A stretch of DNA of 64,000 nucleotides, from positions 1,234,430 to 1,298,429 of the forward strand of contig OX345649.1 of the NCBI GenBank assembly GCA_947044365.1. Direction: 5' to 3'. Each line of letters starts with the position of its first letter. The first letter of the stretch is position 1. The stretch comes from Petrosia ficiformis. Taxonomy: Eukaryota; Porifera; Demospongiae; Haplosclerida; Petrosiidae. A model generated the notes under the pieces. It was not told the DNA's origin and did no database searches. It saw nothing but the letters and a program-made list of their open reading frames with translations. The translations under genes and the position numbers were made by a program. Shown here one piece after another: positions 13,301-22,900 of this stretch.

Positions 13301-14213
13301 TTGGATGGGGAGGAGGAAACACCACTGCAGGTTAAGAAAATGTTTAAGATCCAAAGATCCCTATAATTAATTTAAGCGTAAATTAATCTATACAATTATA
13401 ACTATATGTGTGATCGTATATTTTTGCCAAAACTGTTTGGATGAAGTAATTTTCAATCACTTTGAGATATTGTGCTATTTATATGGGAAGTAGTCTTGCA
13501 TGGGTGATGTATCGCTAAAATGAGAAAATGTCTAGGAAAACTGTGACAGATTTTGTTTCTGCTGGAAGATTTGTCGCAGAGCCAATCAAATTCATTTGGT
13601 CATATGACTTTCACCACAAAAAATTTTATTATAGTGTAACTGGAGACTATAGAACATTCAAACACTCGCCTTGCTGTATTTCTGCAATAACGAACAACCA
13701 TTCTGGTATCTGTGGCTTTCTTAGAAGATCTTCTTTTTCCAACAAAGTAAATTAGAATTCTGAGCGTTTTTAAATTGTAAAGATATATTATACCTATAAT
13801 GTTTAAAATCCCACTTGCGCAGTGTCACGGGAATTCTTGACAATTATTACATTCTTGCCTGAAACAAATTATATCACAGTTTCTCCAGACATTTCCTCAT
13901 TTTAGCGATATGTCAACCACACGAGACTATACAGGAAGCCACTAAATTTTAATGTCTAAGATTAATCTTCCTGAGTAATTGGGGGTTCCCGACCTTTTCA
14001 ATAGCCCATCTTTCTCTTGTATTCACTGTTTCATCCATCCCTTCTTTTAGAAATTGTGGAGGTGTGTTTTGTTGGAAGTGTTCCGATTATTATTGTCCAG
14101 TACCACACGAACAGCTGTTTGAAAATCAACGTGTGTGTAGAAACTGTTTTGATAAACTAGATGGTTTTTTGAAACAGACACAAAATAAAGAGAGTACAGT
14201 GAAGAAAAACTAA
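1675..14213 (+). CDS. MTMR3/4-like: Myotubularin-related PI3P phosphatase with FYVE domain (MTMR3/MTMR4 type)
   Basis: This predicted lipid phosphatase should remove the 3-phosphate of PI3P and PI(3,5)P2 on endosomes and autophagosomes. Eleven exons: 1675-1750, 1817-2048, 3267-3424, 5212-5335, 6065-6178, 7271-7666, 8344-8737, 9426-9569, 10867-11790, 13188-13330, 14051-14213; all junctions are in phase and give 955 residues. Order: PH-GRAM (about 30-200), myotubularin phosphatase domain with the active-site loop HCSDGWDRT (Cys406, Arg412, so CX5R is intact and the enzyme should be active), a long acidic Ser/Asn-rich linker encoded by one 924-bp exon, a coiled coil (about 790-854), and a C-terminal FYVE zinc finger with WIPD, RKHHCR and RVC. 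This order matches MTMR3/MTMR4; I cannot decide between them, and a sponge gene may predate their split. The first intron is only 66 bp and is in frame. Introns carry many repeats. Confidence 0.95.
2185..2440. repeat. Dispersed repeat, family F
   Basis: Contains GGCCCAAAGAGCTTCTTATT, a GCACAGTTCTCTCT stretch, TTAACTCTTTGTTAATTAGC and a GGCGCACCATTG palindrome. Related copies are at 6240-6350 (same intron series) and 52800-53010 (merlin). It lies in MTMR intron 2. Confidence 0.6.
2935..3200. repeat. MITE family A, diverged copy
   Basis: TTAGTT/AACTAA-rich stretch in MTMR intron 2, ending just before the third exon, with family A core words in inverted order and more mutations than the copy at 57-325. 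Confidence 0.5.
3525..3690. repeat. MITE family A, partial copy
   Basis: Contains AACTATAACTAACTAAAATG, the 'GGGCACTTTAGTTA' core and the CAAAAGTGGT end, all shared with other family A copies. Located in MTMR intron 3. Confidence 0.55.
4470..4870. repeat. MITE-like element, family C
   Basis: Left end has ATCCCTATGATTGCTTTC, right end GTAATTGTAGGGATGTCCC, giving inverted ends around TATCCCTATRATTGCTTT. Internal sequence matches the copy at 21120-21560, including CAGTAATCATGGCTGA and GAAACACAACA. A third copy is at 12395-12930. Located in MTMR intron 3. Confidence 0.6.
5400..5750. repeat. TACATG/CATGTA palindromic simple repeat
   Basis: Dense alternating ACATGTACATGTATA with a longer sub-repeat around GCACAGTACATAGG repeated about every 65 bp. 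Open frames here are low-complexity Met/Cys/Tyr/Val strings and are not genes. Located in MTMR intron 4. Confidence 0.8.
6240..6350. repeat. Dispersed repeat, family F (fragment)
   Basis: Holds GTGTGTGCCATTGGGATG followed by TTGAGCCAATTAACAAAG, nearly the same as 52840-52880. Located in MTMR intron 5. Confidence 0.6.
6945..7262. repeat. TATC/ACATGTA simple repeat with a duplicated block
   Basis: Two blocks of (TATC)n with CTACATGTATCTGTCTATC, repeated about 130 bp apart. It ends within 10 bases of the 3' splice site of MTMR exon 6 (exon starts 7271), so it also forms part of that polypyrimidine tract. Confidence 0.75.
8025..8343 (+). repeat. About 300-nt CCT/CTCT pyrimidine tract abutting MTMR exon 7
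   Basis: A nearly pure pyrimidine stretch with repeated CTTCTCTCCCCCTCCC units ends in CCATTCAG, the 3' splice site of the exon starting at 8344. It works as, or contains, the polypyrimidine tract but is about ten times longer than usual. Long open frames here (Ser/Pro/Leu-rich) are artefacts of composition. Confidence 0.85.
8750..8935. repeat. Dispersed repeat, family D
   Basis: Starts with GATGACCTCAAAATTATGATG and holds TATAGTTTAATATCATAAGG and CACAAAAAAGAACGGGATGG. Copies at 12215-12375, 37005-37180, 38940-39330 and 52340-52500. Located just after MTMR exon 7. Confidence 0.65.
12215..12375. repeat. Dispersed repeat, family D (internally duplicated)
   Basis: GAGTTACAGTATAATCATG and TTAACCTTATGACATTAAAC occur twice within about 75 bp, then TAAAGTCATCACAT. 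This is the reverse orientation of the copy at 8750. Located in MTMR intron 9. Confidence 0.6.
12395..12930. repeat. MITE-like element, family C
   Basis: Reads GGCCCGTAGGGCCATCCC then TATAATTGCTTTCC at the left and AAAGCAAATATAGGGATG at the right, the inverted ends of family C. It is longer than the other two copies and has a locally GC-rich core (GGGCGTGGCGCGTAAAAG). Located in MTMR intron 9. Confidence 0.55.
13491..13931. mobile_element. Foldback element splitting the FYVE-coding exons
   Basis: GTATCGCTAAAATGAG and AATGTCTAGGAAAACTGTGA at the left are mirrored at the right by CACAGTTTCTCCAGACATT and CCTCATTTTAGCGATATG, giving imperfect inverted repeats of about 55-60 bp around a core of about 320 bp. 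It lies in the intron between the two FYVE exons. A 75-codon open frame inside shows no recognisable domain. Confidence 0.7.
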
Positions 14214-15950
14214 AAGCTGTATATGACCTTTGACCTTCTCCTGTTGTAGGGATATTGTTTTCAATCCTAACTCAACCCACTAGCATTTTATTTCTATTTT
14301 AAACTCGATCTTATATAAATTATATGATTTTATATAACTTGGCTGTATATGTATTCAAGTGTATAATATTCCTGTCACATTTTATGATTGTGAGGAACCA
14401 ATTCTTTTAATATCTGTAGATTAGTATCTTGACTCATTTTTACTTAGATTTTTCACCTTGTGATTTTGTACTCAAAGTGCACTTTTTACAATGATATTCT
14501 CTCAAAGAGAGACTAAAAATTACAATTTCGTTACAAATATTGTTAATAATCTTCAGTTATATTCTTGAAGGAGTAATTCGGCTTGATCAACAATCTGTTT
14601 ACTAAGACTGGAGTTATATGTATACATATCCCAGTATGCAGAGCACACAAGAATTCTAGAGACTCTAGTGCTGTCACGATGGTTGTCCAGAAACATCAGA
14701 GATGATAATATCTACCTCAATTCATACTAATACTAAAAATGGTAGTAATAGTAATAGATAAGTAAAACAAAAACTGAGGCAACAGCAATAGTCAAGTAAT
14801 AGTATTAGTAATGGTAATATACAGTTGAAGTAATAGTAATTGTAATATTTTCATTTAAAGTAGGGCCAGTAGTGGGACTTTTAGTATTGGAAGGAAATGT
14901 TTTTGCCCAGAAAACTCGTGCAGTTTAAAACATGACAGAAATTCAAAGAAACCTCAATGCTATAGTAATCCATAACAGTAACACTGATTGGGTAGTAATA
15001 GAAATACACGGGTATTTAAGGTAATATATTACACTGACTTTGGAGGTATTCAAAGAAACCTCAATGCTATAGTAATCCATAACAGTAACACTGATTGGGT
15101 AGTAATAGAAATACATGGGTATTTAAGGTAATATATTACACTGACTTTGGAGGTATTCAAAGAAACCTCAATGCTATAGTAATCCATAACAGTAACACTG
15201 ATTGGGTAGTAATAGAAATACACGGGTATTTAAGGTAATATATTACACTGACTTTGGAGGTATTAGTTATAGTAATAGTAATAAAATTATATTTTTAAGG
15301 TAATTGTAATAGTAATATATTACACCCAATTAGGAGGTATTAGTAATATGTAATAGTATTAGTAATATGATCCCATGTCTGCAGTAGAGAAATGATGTTA
15401 GTGTTTGAATCAAGTGGTGATGATATTATACCTAGCCAATTTGTGAATAATTAATGTGTGTGTTAAAAATTCGTTCGTCATGATTGCAAATCTTAATTAT
15501 AATTATATATCCCAAGAGTGCAGGTTCTGATCATTCTTGTTGTAATGGGTACCTTAACAAATCCCAACACTTAACAATTAAATTCCGTCTGAACTCTAGG
15601 CCTGAGCACAACTTTTAACCATTATTCTTTTGAAATTCCCACAAAACATTCATATTACACAGGTATTCCTATATATATATATATTTCCTTAATGCATTAG
15701 TAATGTACTATAGTATAATTGTAGATTCGTGATAGAGAGAATTTCATCTTCATTTCAGCAGTGCTTTTCATTTATTAGAGCAATAAATGAACTCGATAAA
15801 TTATTATTAATTAATTAATCTTTAATTTGAATTCTTTCCTATTATGCCAGCATAATTCTCAATGCTTTAATTTGCATGCACCAATATGACTCCCAAATTG
15901 AAATAATTAACACAGTATTGCAAAATATTATAATTAGAGCAATGGACATG
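14214..15950. other. Intergenic region between convergent MTMR and BHMT copy 1
   Basis: No gene visible. It is AT-rich with many AGTAATAGTAATAG words. A 107-bp unit, containing ATTCAAAGAAACCTCAATGC, is repeated three times at 14941-15262. A TTTATT at about 15775 reads AATAAA on the minus strand and could serve BHMT copy 1. Confidence 0.6.
14941..15262. repeat. 107-bp direct tandem repeat, three copies
   Basis: Units begin at 14941, 15048 and 15155 and are nearly identical (for example one C/T change in ATACAYGGG). No open frame. Confidence 0.85.
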
Positions 15951-17062
15951 TTAGTTAGTAACTTTCATCCTCCCTTCCTCTATACACTTCTCTGGTACTG
16001 TTCCAAAATTTGATGGATCAAAATATCTACTAGCTGGTGGTTTCTTACCCATAGCTTCAGCCATTGTACGAGTAAGCTCACCAGAGTTACCACAACAAAT
16101 ACCCAAGTACTTCAGGCCAAGTTCCATGCACCGTTTGGTGAATTGTTGAATTTCCACAGGAGATGCAGAGAATGGTTGCATTCCACGAGGATAAACAGGA
16201 TTATTAGCAGGGCATGCTGAGTCTGTAAAAGAAAAAAATACAGGTGCCTCTTTAGTAGTACGGAATGCAACTGGTAGGGCACAAACGCGTTCAGGTGGAC
16301 AGACTTTTACAATCTCTTCCACTACTTCCAACATCGTCTCTGGACCACGTGTACAATTTACTCCAACAAGAGCTGCACCATTCTCCAATAGTTCACGACA
16401 AGCCTTGCTAATCAGAACACCATCGAAAGTTCGAACAGAGCCATCTTCAACATTCTTACGTGCAGAAAAGGTAACAACTGCAGGAAGATTGTGAGATTTG
16501 ATAACATCAAGTGCAATTTTTGCTTCTTCAAAAACCGAAAAAGTCTCTGCTATTATATAATCTACACCTTCTTCTTTGCTCCAACGCACCTGTTCATCAA
16601 ACATGGCTCGTATCTGATCCTCATTTTCTCCTTTTCTAAATATGTTTGTGTTACTAACTCCTCCTGCAAAGAGAAGGTTTTTCTCTTGTGCAACTTCACG
16701 AGCAACTTGTAAAGCAATACGATTAATCTTCTCTAGATCCTTTTCACGACCAACTTGCCGCATCTTCTCTCGATGAGTGTAGTACTGGAAAGAATAAAAT
16801 GAACAAGTAAGTACATGACATGCAATGAACTGTATGACAAAAATTGTACCTGGAATGCTTCAATTACATCAGATCCAGCATGTGCCATTTCATAGTGAAG
16901 ATTCTTTAAAACTTCAGGTTGTTCTAGAATAAACTCTGGTACCCACACACCATGTGCAATATACCCTCGACGAGAGAGTTCAAATAGGTAACCCTCAGCA
17001 CAGAAAATGTTTTCACCAGCATTTAAACGCTCTACTAAACCTAGCTTAGTATTTGCAGTCAT
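15951..17062 (-). CDS. BHMT-like: Betaine-homocysteine S-methyltransferase-type enzyme, copy 1
   Basis: A Pfam homocysteine S-methyltransferase family TIM-barrel enzyme, expected to pass a methyl group from betaine or S-methylmethionine to homocysteine, making methionine. Exons: 16850-17062 and 15951-16784, giving 348 residues. ATG at 17062 (MTANTKLGL) is the first in frame. The three zinc-ligand cysteines are present: one in GVNCTRGP and a CC pair in LGICCGNSGELTR. Residues KLGLVERLNAGE and GYIAHGVWVPEF match the BHMT N-terminus. It is the first of three same-strand tandem copies, all with the intron at the same place (FQ|YY or FQ|YN). The C-terminus is shorter than in vertebrate BHMT (about 406 residues), lacking most of the dimerisation arm, so the donor substrate is uncertain. 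Confidence 0.9.
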
Positions 17063-17228
17063 TTTTGCCAAATCAAACAGTCAAAGGTGACCTCTTGCAT
17101 GCAATAATTATGTTTTTACAACCCATAATAAACATAATAGGTACACAGCTGTGGAAGTATATTTTGTGGTTCAATTTTTTAATTTACAACAATAATTGTT
17201 TTGACAAAAAAATAATTTATTTTTTGTG

Positions 17229-18725
17229 TTATTTTTGTGTTATTTTTATCTTTCCTTCCTTTGCAAGATTTTCTGGATTATTCCCAACATTTGATGGATC
17301 AGAATATCTACTAGCTGGTGGTTTCCTTCCCATAGCTTCAGCCATTGTACGAGTAAGCTCTCCGGAGTTACCACAACAAATACCCAGGTATTTTAGGCCC
17401 AGTTCCAAACATCTTTCCGTGAACTGTTGAATTTCCACAGGTGAAACACAGAATGGTTCCATTCCACGAGGATACACTGGATTATTAGCAGGGCATATTG
17501 AGTCAGTAAGAGAAAAAAATGTTGGTTCTTCTTTAGTAGTACGATATGCAATAGGCAGAGCACAAACCCGTTCAGGTGGACAGAACTTTATAATCTCTTC
17601 CACTACTTCCAATGTCATCTCTGGACCACGAGTACAGTTTACACCAACAACAGTTGCTCCGTTCTCCAATAGTTCACGACAAGCAATACCAACTGGAACA
17701 CCATCCAAGGTTTGGATAGATCCATTTGAAGCTCTCTTGTGTATGGTAAAAGTAACAACTGCAGGAAGATTGTAAGATTTGATTACATCAAGTGCTATCT
17801 TTGCTTCTCCAACGAATGATATAGTCTCAGCTATCATATAATCTACACCTTCTTCTTTGCTCCAACGCACCTGTTCATCAAACATGGCTCGTATCTGATC
17901 CTCATTTTCACCTTTTCTAAATATATTTGTGTTACTAACTCCTCCTGCAAAAAGAAGGTTTTTCTCTTGTGCAACTTCACGAGCAACTTGTAGAGCAATA
18001 CGATTAATCTTCTCCAGATCATTTTCTCTTCCAACTTGCCTCATCTTCTCACGATGAGTGTAGTACTGAGGAATAAACAGTATACATTAGAACAGCAATG
18101 TGGCTGGAATGATTAGTTTTATCACAGTGTCTAAAGTGCCGGCATACATTTTAGGCAGTATAGCTGTCAGTAGTAGAGTTGGGTATTGTATTCATAATGC
18201 AAACAAAGTATACTCTACCTGCTGGCACTCTAGCCATTGTGTAGTTTTATAGGATAGAGGTTAGTTAGTACTCTTAGTCTCTTACCTGAAAAGCTTCCAT
18301 GACGTCAGATCCAGCATGTGCCATCTCATAATGAACACTCTTTAAAACTTCAGGTTGTTCTAGAATAAACTCTGGTACCCACACACCATGTGCAATGTAC
18401 CCTCGACGAGAGAGGGCCAACAGGTAACCTTCAGCACACAAAATATTTTCACCAGCATTTAGACGTTCTACTAAACCAAGTTTTGCAGGTGCTACAAGAA
18501 CAAAGGAATAGTATGCATTCATTATTCTTCCCATCTATGTAAATATATATATATATATATAAATATTATATATATATGACTTTGTAAGATGATTACATCT
18601 AAATTGCAGGTAGCTTGAATTAGCAAATACTTACAACATATTGACATGATCATACCTGTGGAAAAGGCTCTGGACTGATTTATCATGAACCTCACTGGAG
18701 TTATCAACCTTGTAACATATGCCAT
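17229..18725 (-). CDS. BHMT-like: BHMT-type enzyme, copy 2, with extra N-terminal exon (possible mitochondrial form)
   Basis: Same enzyme family as its neighbours. Exons: 18656-18725, 18286-18491, 17229-18065; 370 residues, all phases closed. The extra first exon encodes an N-terminus that is Arg/Ser/hydroxyl-rich with no acidic residues (MAYVTRLITPVRF, then INQSRAFST) and joins APAKLGLVERLNAGE. It looks like a cleavable mitochondrial presequence; this is inference. Zinc-site residues GVNC and GICCGNSG are intact. The first half of the last exon is near-identical to copy 1 (QVAREVAQEKNLLFAGGV), while the second half is near-identical to copy 3 (EVVEEIIKFCPPERVCALPI), a pattern of gene conversion. 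Confidence 0.88.
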
Positions 18726-18821
18726 TTCAGATTTTAGGTGGAGTTTGGTCTAATAATAATTATATAATATTTATTTATTACAAGAATCAAAATTTTTAGT
18801 TAATTGTGCATTTCTGTCTCT

Positions 18822-19910
18822 TCACTGTTTTCTCAGCTTATCTGGCAAACTACCAAAACTTGATGGATTATGGTATTTGCTAGCTGGTGGTTTCCTTCCC
18901 ATAGTTTCAGCCATTGCGCGAGTAAGCTCTCCAGAGTTGCCACAACAAATACCCAGGTACTTTAGGCCCAGTTCCAAACATCGTTCTGTGAACTGTTGAA
19001 TTTCCACAGGTGAAACACAGAATGGTTCCATTCCACGAGGATACACTGGATTATTAGCAGGGCATATTGAGTCAGTAAGAGAAACAAAAGTTGGTTCTTC
19101 TTTAGTAGTACGATATGCAATAGGCAGAGCACAAACTCGTTCAGGTGGACAGAACTTTATAATCTCTTCCACCACTTCTAGTGTCATCTCTGGACCACGA
19201 CTGCAGTTTACTCCAACAAGTGTTGCACCATTGTCTAATAGTTCACGACAAGCTTTACCAACTGGAATACCCTCAAACGTTTTTAAGGTTCCATCTGCAT
19301 CTCGAAAATGTATAGTCAAGGCAACAACAGCAGGAAGATTGAAAGATTTAATGACATCAAGTGCTATTTTGGCTTCTCCAGCAAAACAGAAAGTCTCTGC
19401 TATTATATAATCTACACCTTCCTCCTTGCTCCAACGCACCTGTTCTTCAAACATAGCTTTTACCTCATCTTCTGTCTTGCCTTTTTTGTATATTTTTGAA
19501 GCACAAAGACCCCCTGCAAAGAGAAGATTTTTCTCTTCTGCTACTTTGTGAGCAAGTCGTAGTGCAATACGATTTATCTTCTCCAGGTCTTGCTCACGTC
19601 CAATGTCCCTCATTTTCTGACGATGGGTGTTGTACTACAGAATAGAGATTTATATAATATATAATTTATAACGAATACAACAACAGTATCAACTTACCTG
19701 AAATGCTTCCATGACATCTGATCCTGCATGTGCCATCTCATAATGAACACTCTTTAAAGGTTCGGGTTCTTCCAGGATGAACTCTGGTACCCAATCTCCA
19801 TGTGTAATGTAACCTCGACGAGAAAGAGCTAACAGATAACCTTCAGCACAGAGAATGGTTTCGCCGGCATTTAATCGCTCTACTAAACCCCGTTTTGCTT
19901 TCGCCTCCAT
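18822..19910 (-). CDS. BHMT-like: BHMT-type enzyme, copy 3
   Basis: Exons: 19698-19910 and 18822-19634; 341 residues starting MEAKAKRGLVERLNAGE. Zinc-ligand cysteines are in GVNCSRGP and GICCGNSG. The N-terminal half is the most diverged of the three copies (LRLAHKVAEEKN, KIYKKGKTEDEVKAMFEE), while the C-terminal half matches copy 2. The start lies 59 bp from the start of THOC6 on the other strand, so the two must share promoter DNA. I infer this is the copy nearest the ancestral promoter, since copies 1 and 2 lie downstream in the same orientation. Confidence 0.9.
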
Positions 19911-19969
19911 ATTTAATAATTAGGGTGACGCTGATTTGAATTTTTCGATGCTTTGCACGTGGTCCAGTT
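19911..19969. promoter_or_regulatory. Very short divergent promoter, BHMT copy 3 / THOC6
   Basis: Only 59 bp separate the start codons. It contains GGGTGACGCTG and an E-box CACGTG at 19956-19961. No TATA box is seen. The 5'UTRs must be very short or overlap the opposite gene. Confidence 0.6.
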
Positions 19970-22900
19970 ATGGTAAGTTGGTGCTTTATTTTGTGTTGGT
20001 AGTAACTGTCTTCTGTTTTCCAGGACTCTGGTAATCTTCAAAGATTCTACACTTTCATTTATGATCTCCAGTTCTCACCATGTGGGAAGTACCTGACAGC
20101 ATGTGACAACTTTGGATATATTTCGATATTTAGGTACTGCGAATGTAAAATGGTTCATATTCACAATGGCCTAAATTTGGTCCATGCTTGAGTATATTGT
20201 TACAATATTGAATGGTAGTAGTGAAAAGAGCCATGCATTCTAAGTAATTTACTATTAAGGGGTGTGGTACAGTTTGTATTTGTACCTTTGTCCATAGATT
20301 ATATAGACTACGTATAAGGGATTGGAAACGCCCACGCATTTCCGTACACTCCGTTGCCCCACCCTATCTTTTTTAGCCAGCCCCTCCCCTCTAAATACAA
20401 TGCGCTATGCATGCAAGAGTGGTAAAGAACTTGTTTTAAATCATGTATCATTAAAGAACACTTTTGTTAAACTAATTGATAATAATTATCACCAACCAAC
20501 ATAGGAGTGCTATACCTTCAGCTAGAAAACTGGAGTGTTGAACTATATGACTTACCACACTGCTTAGAGTCCCCAAAATGTAAGTACCTCGTAACCGTTT
20601 CAACTGGATTTTCTACATCTAAACGGTAACTTTTTTCTCTATATTTGTTTTAAACCCATGTATTTTTATTGAGTAACAAAACTTACATGGGAATATTGCA
20701 ATAGAACTGTTATTAAAAGAAGTAAGAGTCCCAAAACCTGTTTTCGTTATGATATGTACTAAAAAACAATGGTTTTTAACATCGTACATGATTTGTTGCT
20801 AATGTTTTAGCAGTTGAGATGTTAAAACGATACAATAGCAACATGTATATCAAGAAAAAACACCTTAATTGTCCAGTTTCAGCAAGGAATAGTGTTTTTT
20901 CTATGATCAGTCCTCACCACTAAGTAATAAAATTTAATTGATTTCTGGGGACACGGAGTGCGTCACAGACTTATGCATTGATGCTATGGGATCACGTGCG
21001 CTGTTTCCAATCCCTTATACGTAGTCTATATAATCTATGCTTTGTCTGACTCTAGCTCTGTGGACACTGCCTCAATTCACGGAGTATTCAATATTAAAAT
21101 GGTGAAAAGAATATTACCATTCCAAATGAAACAAGATATATAGAGAAAAAAGTATCCCTATGATTGCTTTGTGGTGTCCAACATTCAGTAATCATAGCTG
21201 AATTTCTCATGAATGAAACACAACATCTTATTATACTCATTATCTACATTTCTTACTTTTTAGAGGTTCTTGTAAAACTTTAGGAATATATTGTACCTAG
21301 AACAGCTATTAGTTCCAGTTTCTATGTATAGCTACAAGCAGTTTTCATACTGTACTCTGTAGAGCTCGAGCGTGCGTTCTGTTACGCACTACACCCATTG
21401 ATTGACCGAGCCCCCTTGGAGTGACGCAACCTTCTTAACTATGTAAACAACACATACGTGCAAGTGACACGAACATATATATAATTATATATATAATATA
21501 TATATGTATACATTAAACTCCATGGAAAGCAATTATAGGGATGGTCCTACGGGCCATAAAAAGTATTATTCTGAGTTCAACTGACATTTATGTTCAATTC
21601 TTAGTCTTAGTAAAGTTCTTGATTCAGTCTCAAATCGGAACCCTTTTTGTAAATGGCAAGGTGATTGAATAGTGATATGTTTGGTATATTAATTGTGAGT
21701 TGCGTGTTGTTATTAAACATAGCTAGTAAGAGTTCTTTGTATTGTTTGGCCTCTAATGAGAAACTATTGTTTAGTGGTGGTAATGAAGGGGTGAAAGGAT
21801 GGAAATGGAGGACTATACAGAAGGTATGACTTCTACAAAAATGGATGAAAATATTTATTCTATTGTCTCATATTAGGAAACTGGAGGAAATGAACCACTG
21901 TTTCATTTCATACCTCCTTCTAACCAGTGAGAGAAATAAAGTATTAATTGTTACTTGTTTTAATTCATCATTGACAGACAAAAAGAGTTTTCTGATGTTA
22001 ATGGAATAGCTGTTAGCAATGAGGTGGACATCCATTTATTAACCCATCAATATCTATATCCATCCATTCACATAAATTAGAATGGAGTGCTATATATTGC
22101 AAGTGGACATGTGGCTTATTCTTTAGACATTGAAACACAACAAATCAAGGTGTTGGGACTACTGATAAAAAAAGAAAATATTAATTTTGTATTTCAATTA
22201 GGAAACATACAATGGGCATTCTGATTACATCCATAGTATATGCACAAGACCAGACTCAAACCAGTTCATGACTGGGTCTGAGGATGGAACAGTGAAAATA
22301 TGGGGTATTTTGTGATTTATAAATAGATTACAGGAAAACAAACTTAACCATTATCTTCAGACTCAGCACAGACTTTGGAAGCTGTACATACAATTAACTC
22401 TGAAAGAAAGGTTTGTGTATAATTAATTATCATAATTATTATTGGCGGCACTAGTATGTTGCATTATGATGGCACTAGTGTCGACATACACTGAATGCCA
22501 GGTAAAGGATTTTCTGTTAGGGTATAGAAAAAATAGATCATGGAAAGACACTGTTCCTGTGGGTATGTTACTCCAAAAAATGTTTTAGCTTTAGATGCTC
22601 TGAGGTGGCTTCTGGGGCTCCCGAAAACTTGTAACTGAGATGTTGCATGTTAGAGGGAGGATATTCCCCCACACTGTATGAAACCCTGCCAGGGGTCTAT
22701 TAAGTCGGTGGTCTTTATGCAGAGTTCCTACAAGGTTCTGTCTTGATTATGATTGGATTGATGGATGGTTACATATATTTTACAATGAATTAATTTTATA
22801 AATATAATTTTATAATTAGAAAAGTAATGGCAAGTCAAGTCAGTGGATAGGGTGTGTGACAGTTGACAGCACAGGAGAATGGATGGTAGACTATATGATA

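Noticed and set aside
13528..13755. 75-codon open frame as a captured gene or transposase
   Set aside because: Inside a foldback element in the FYVE intron, no recognisable domain, starts within the inverted repeat.
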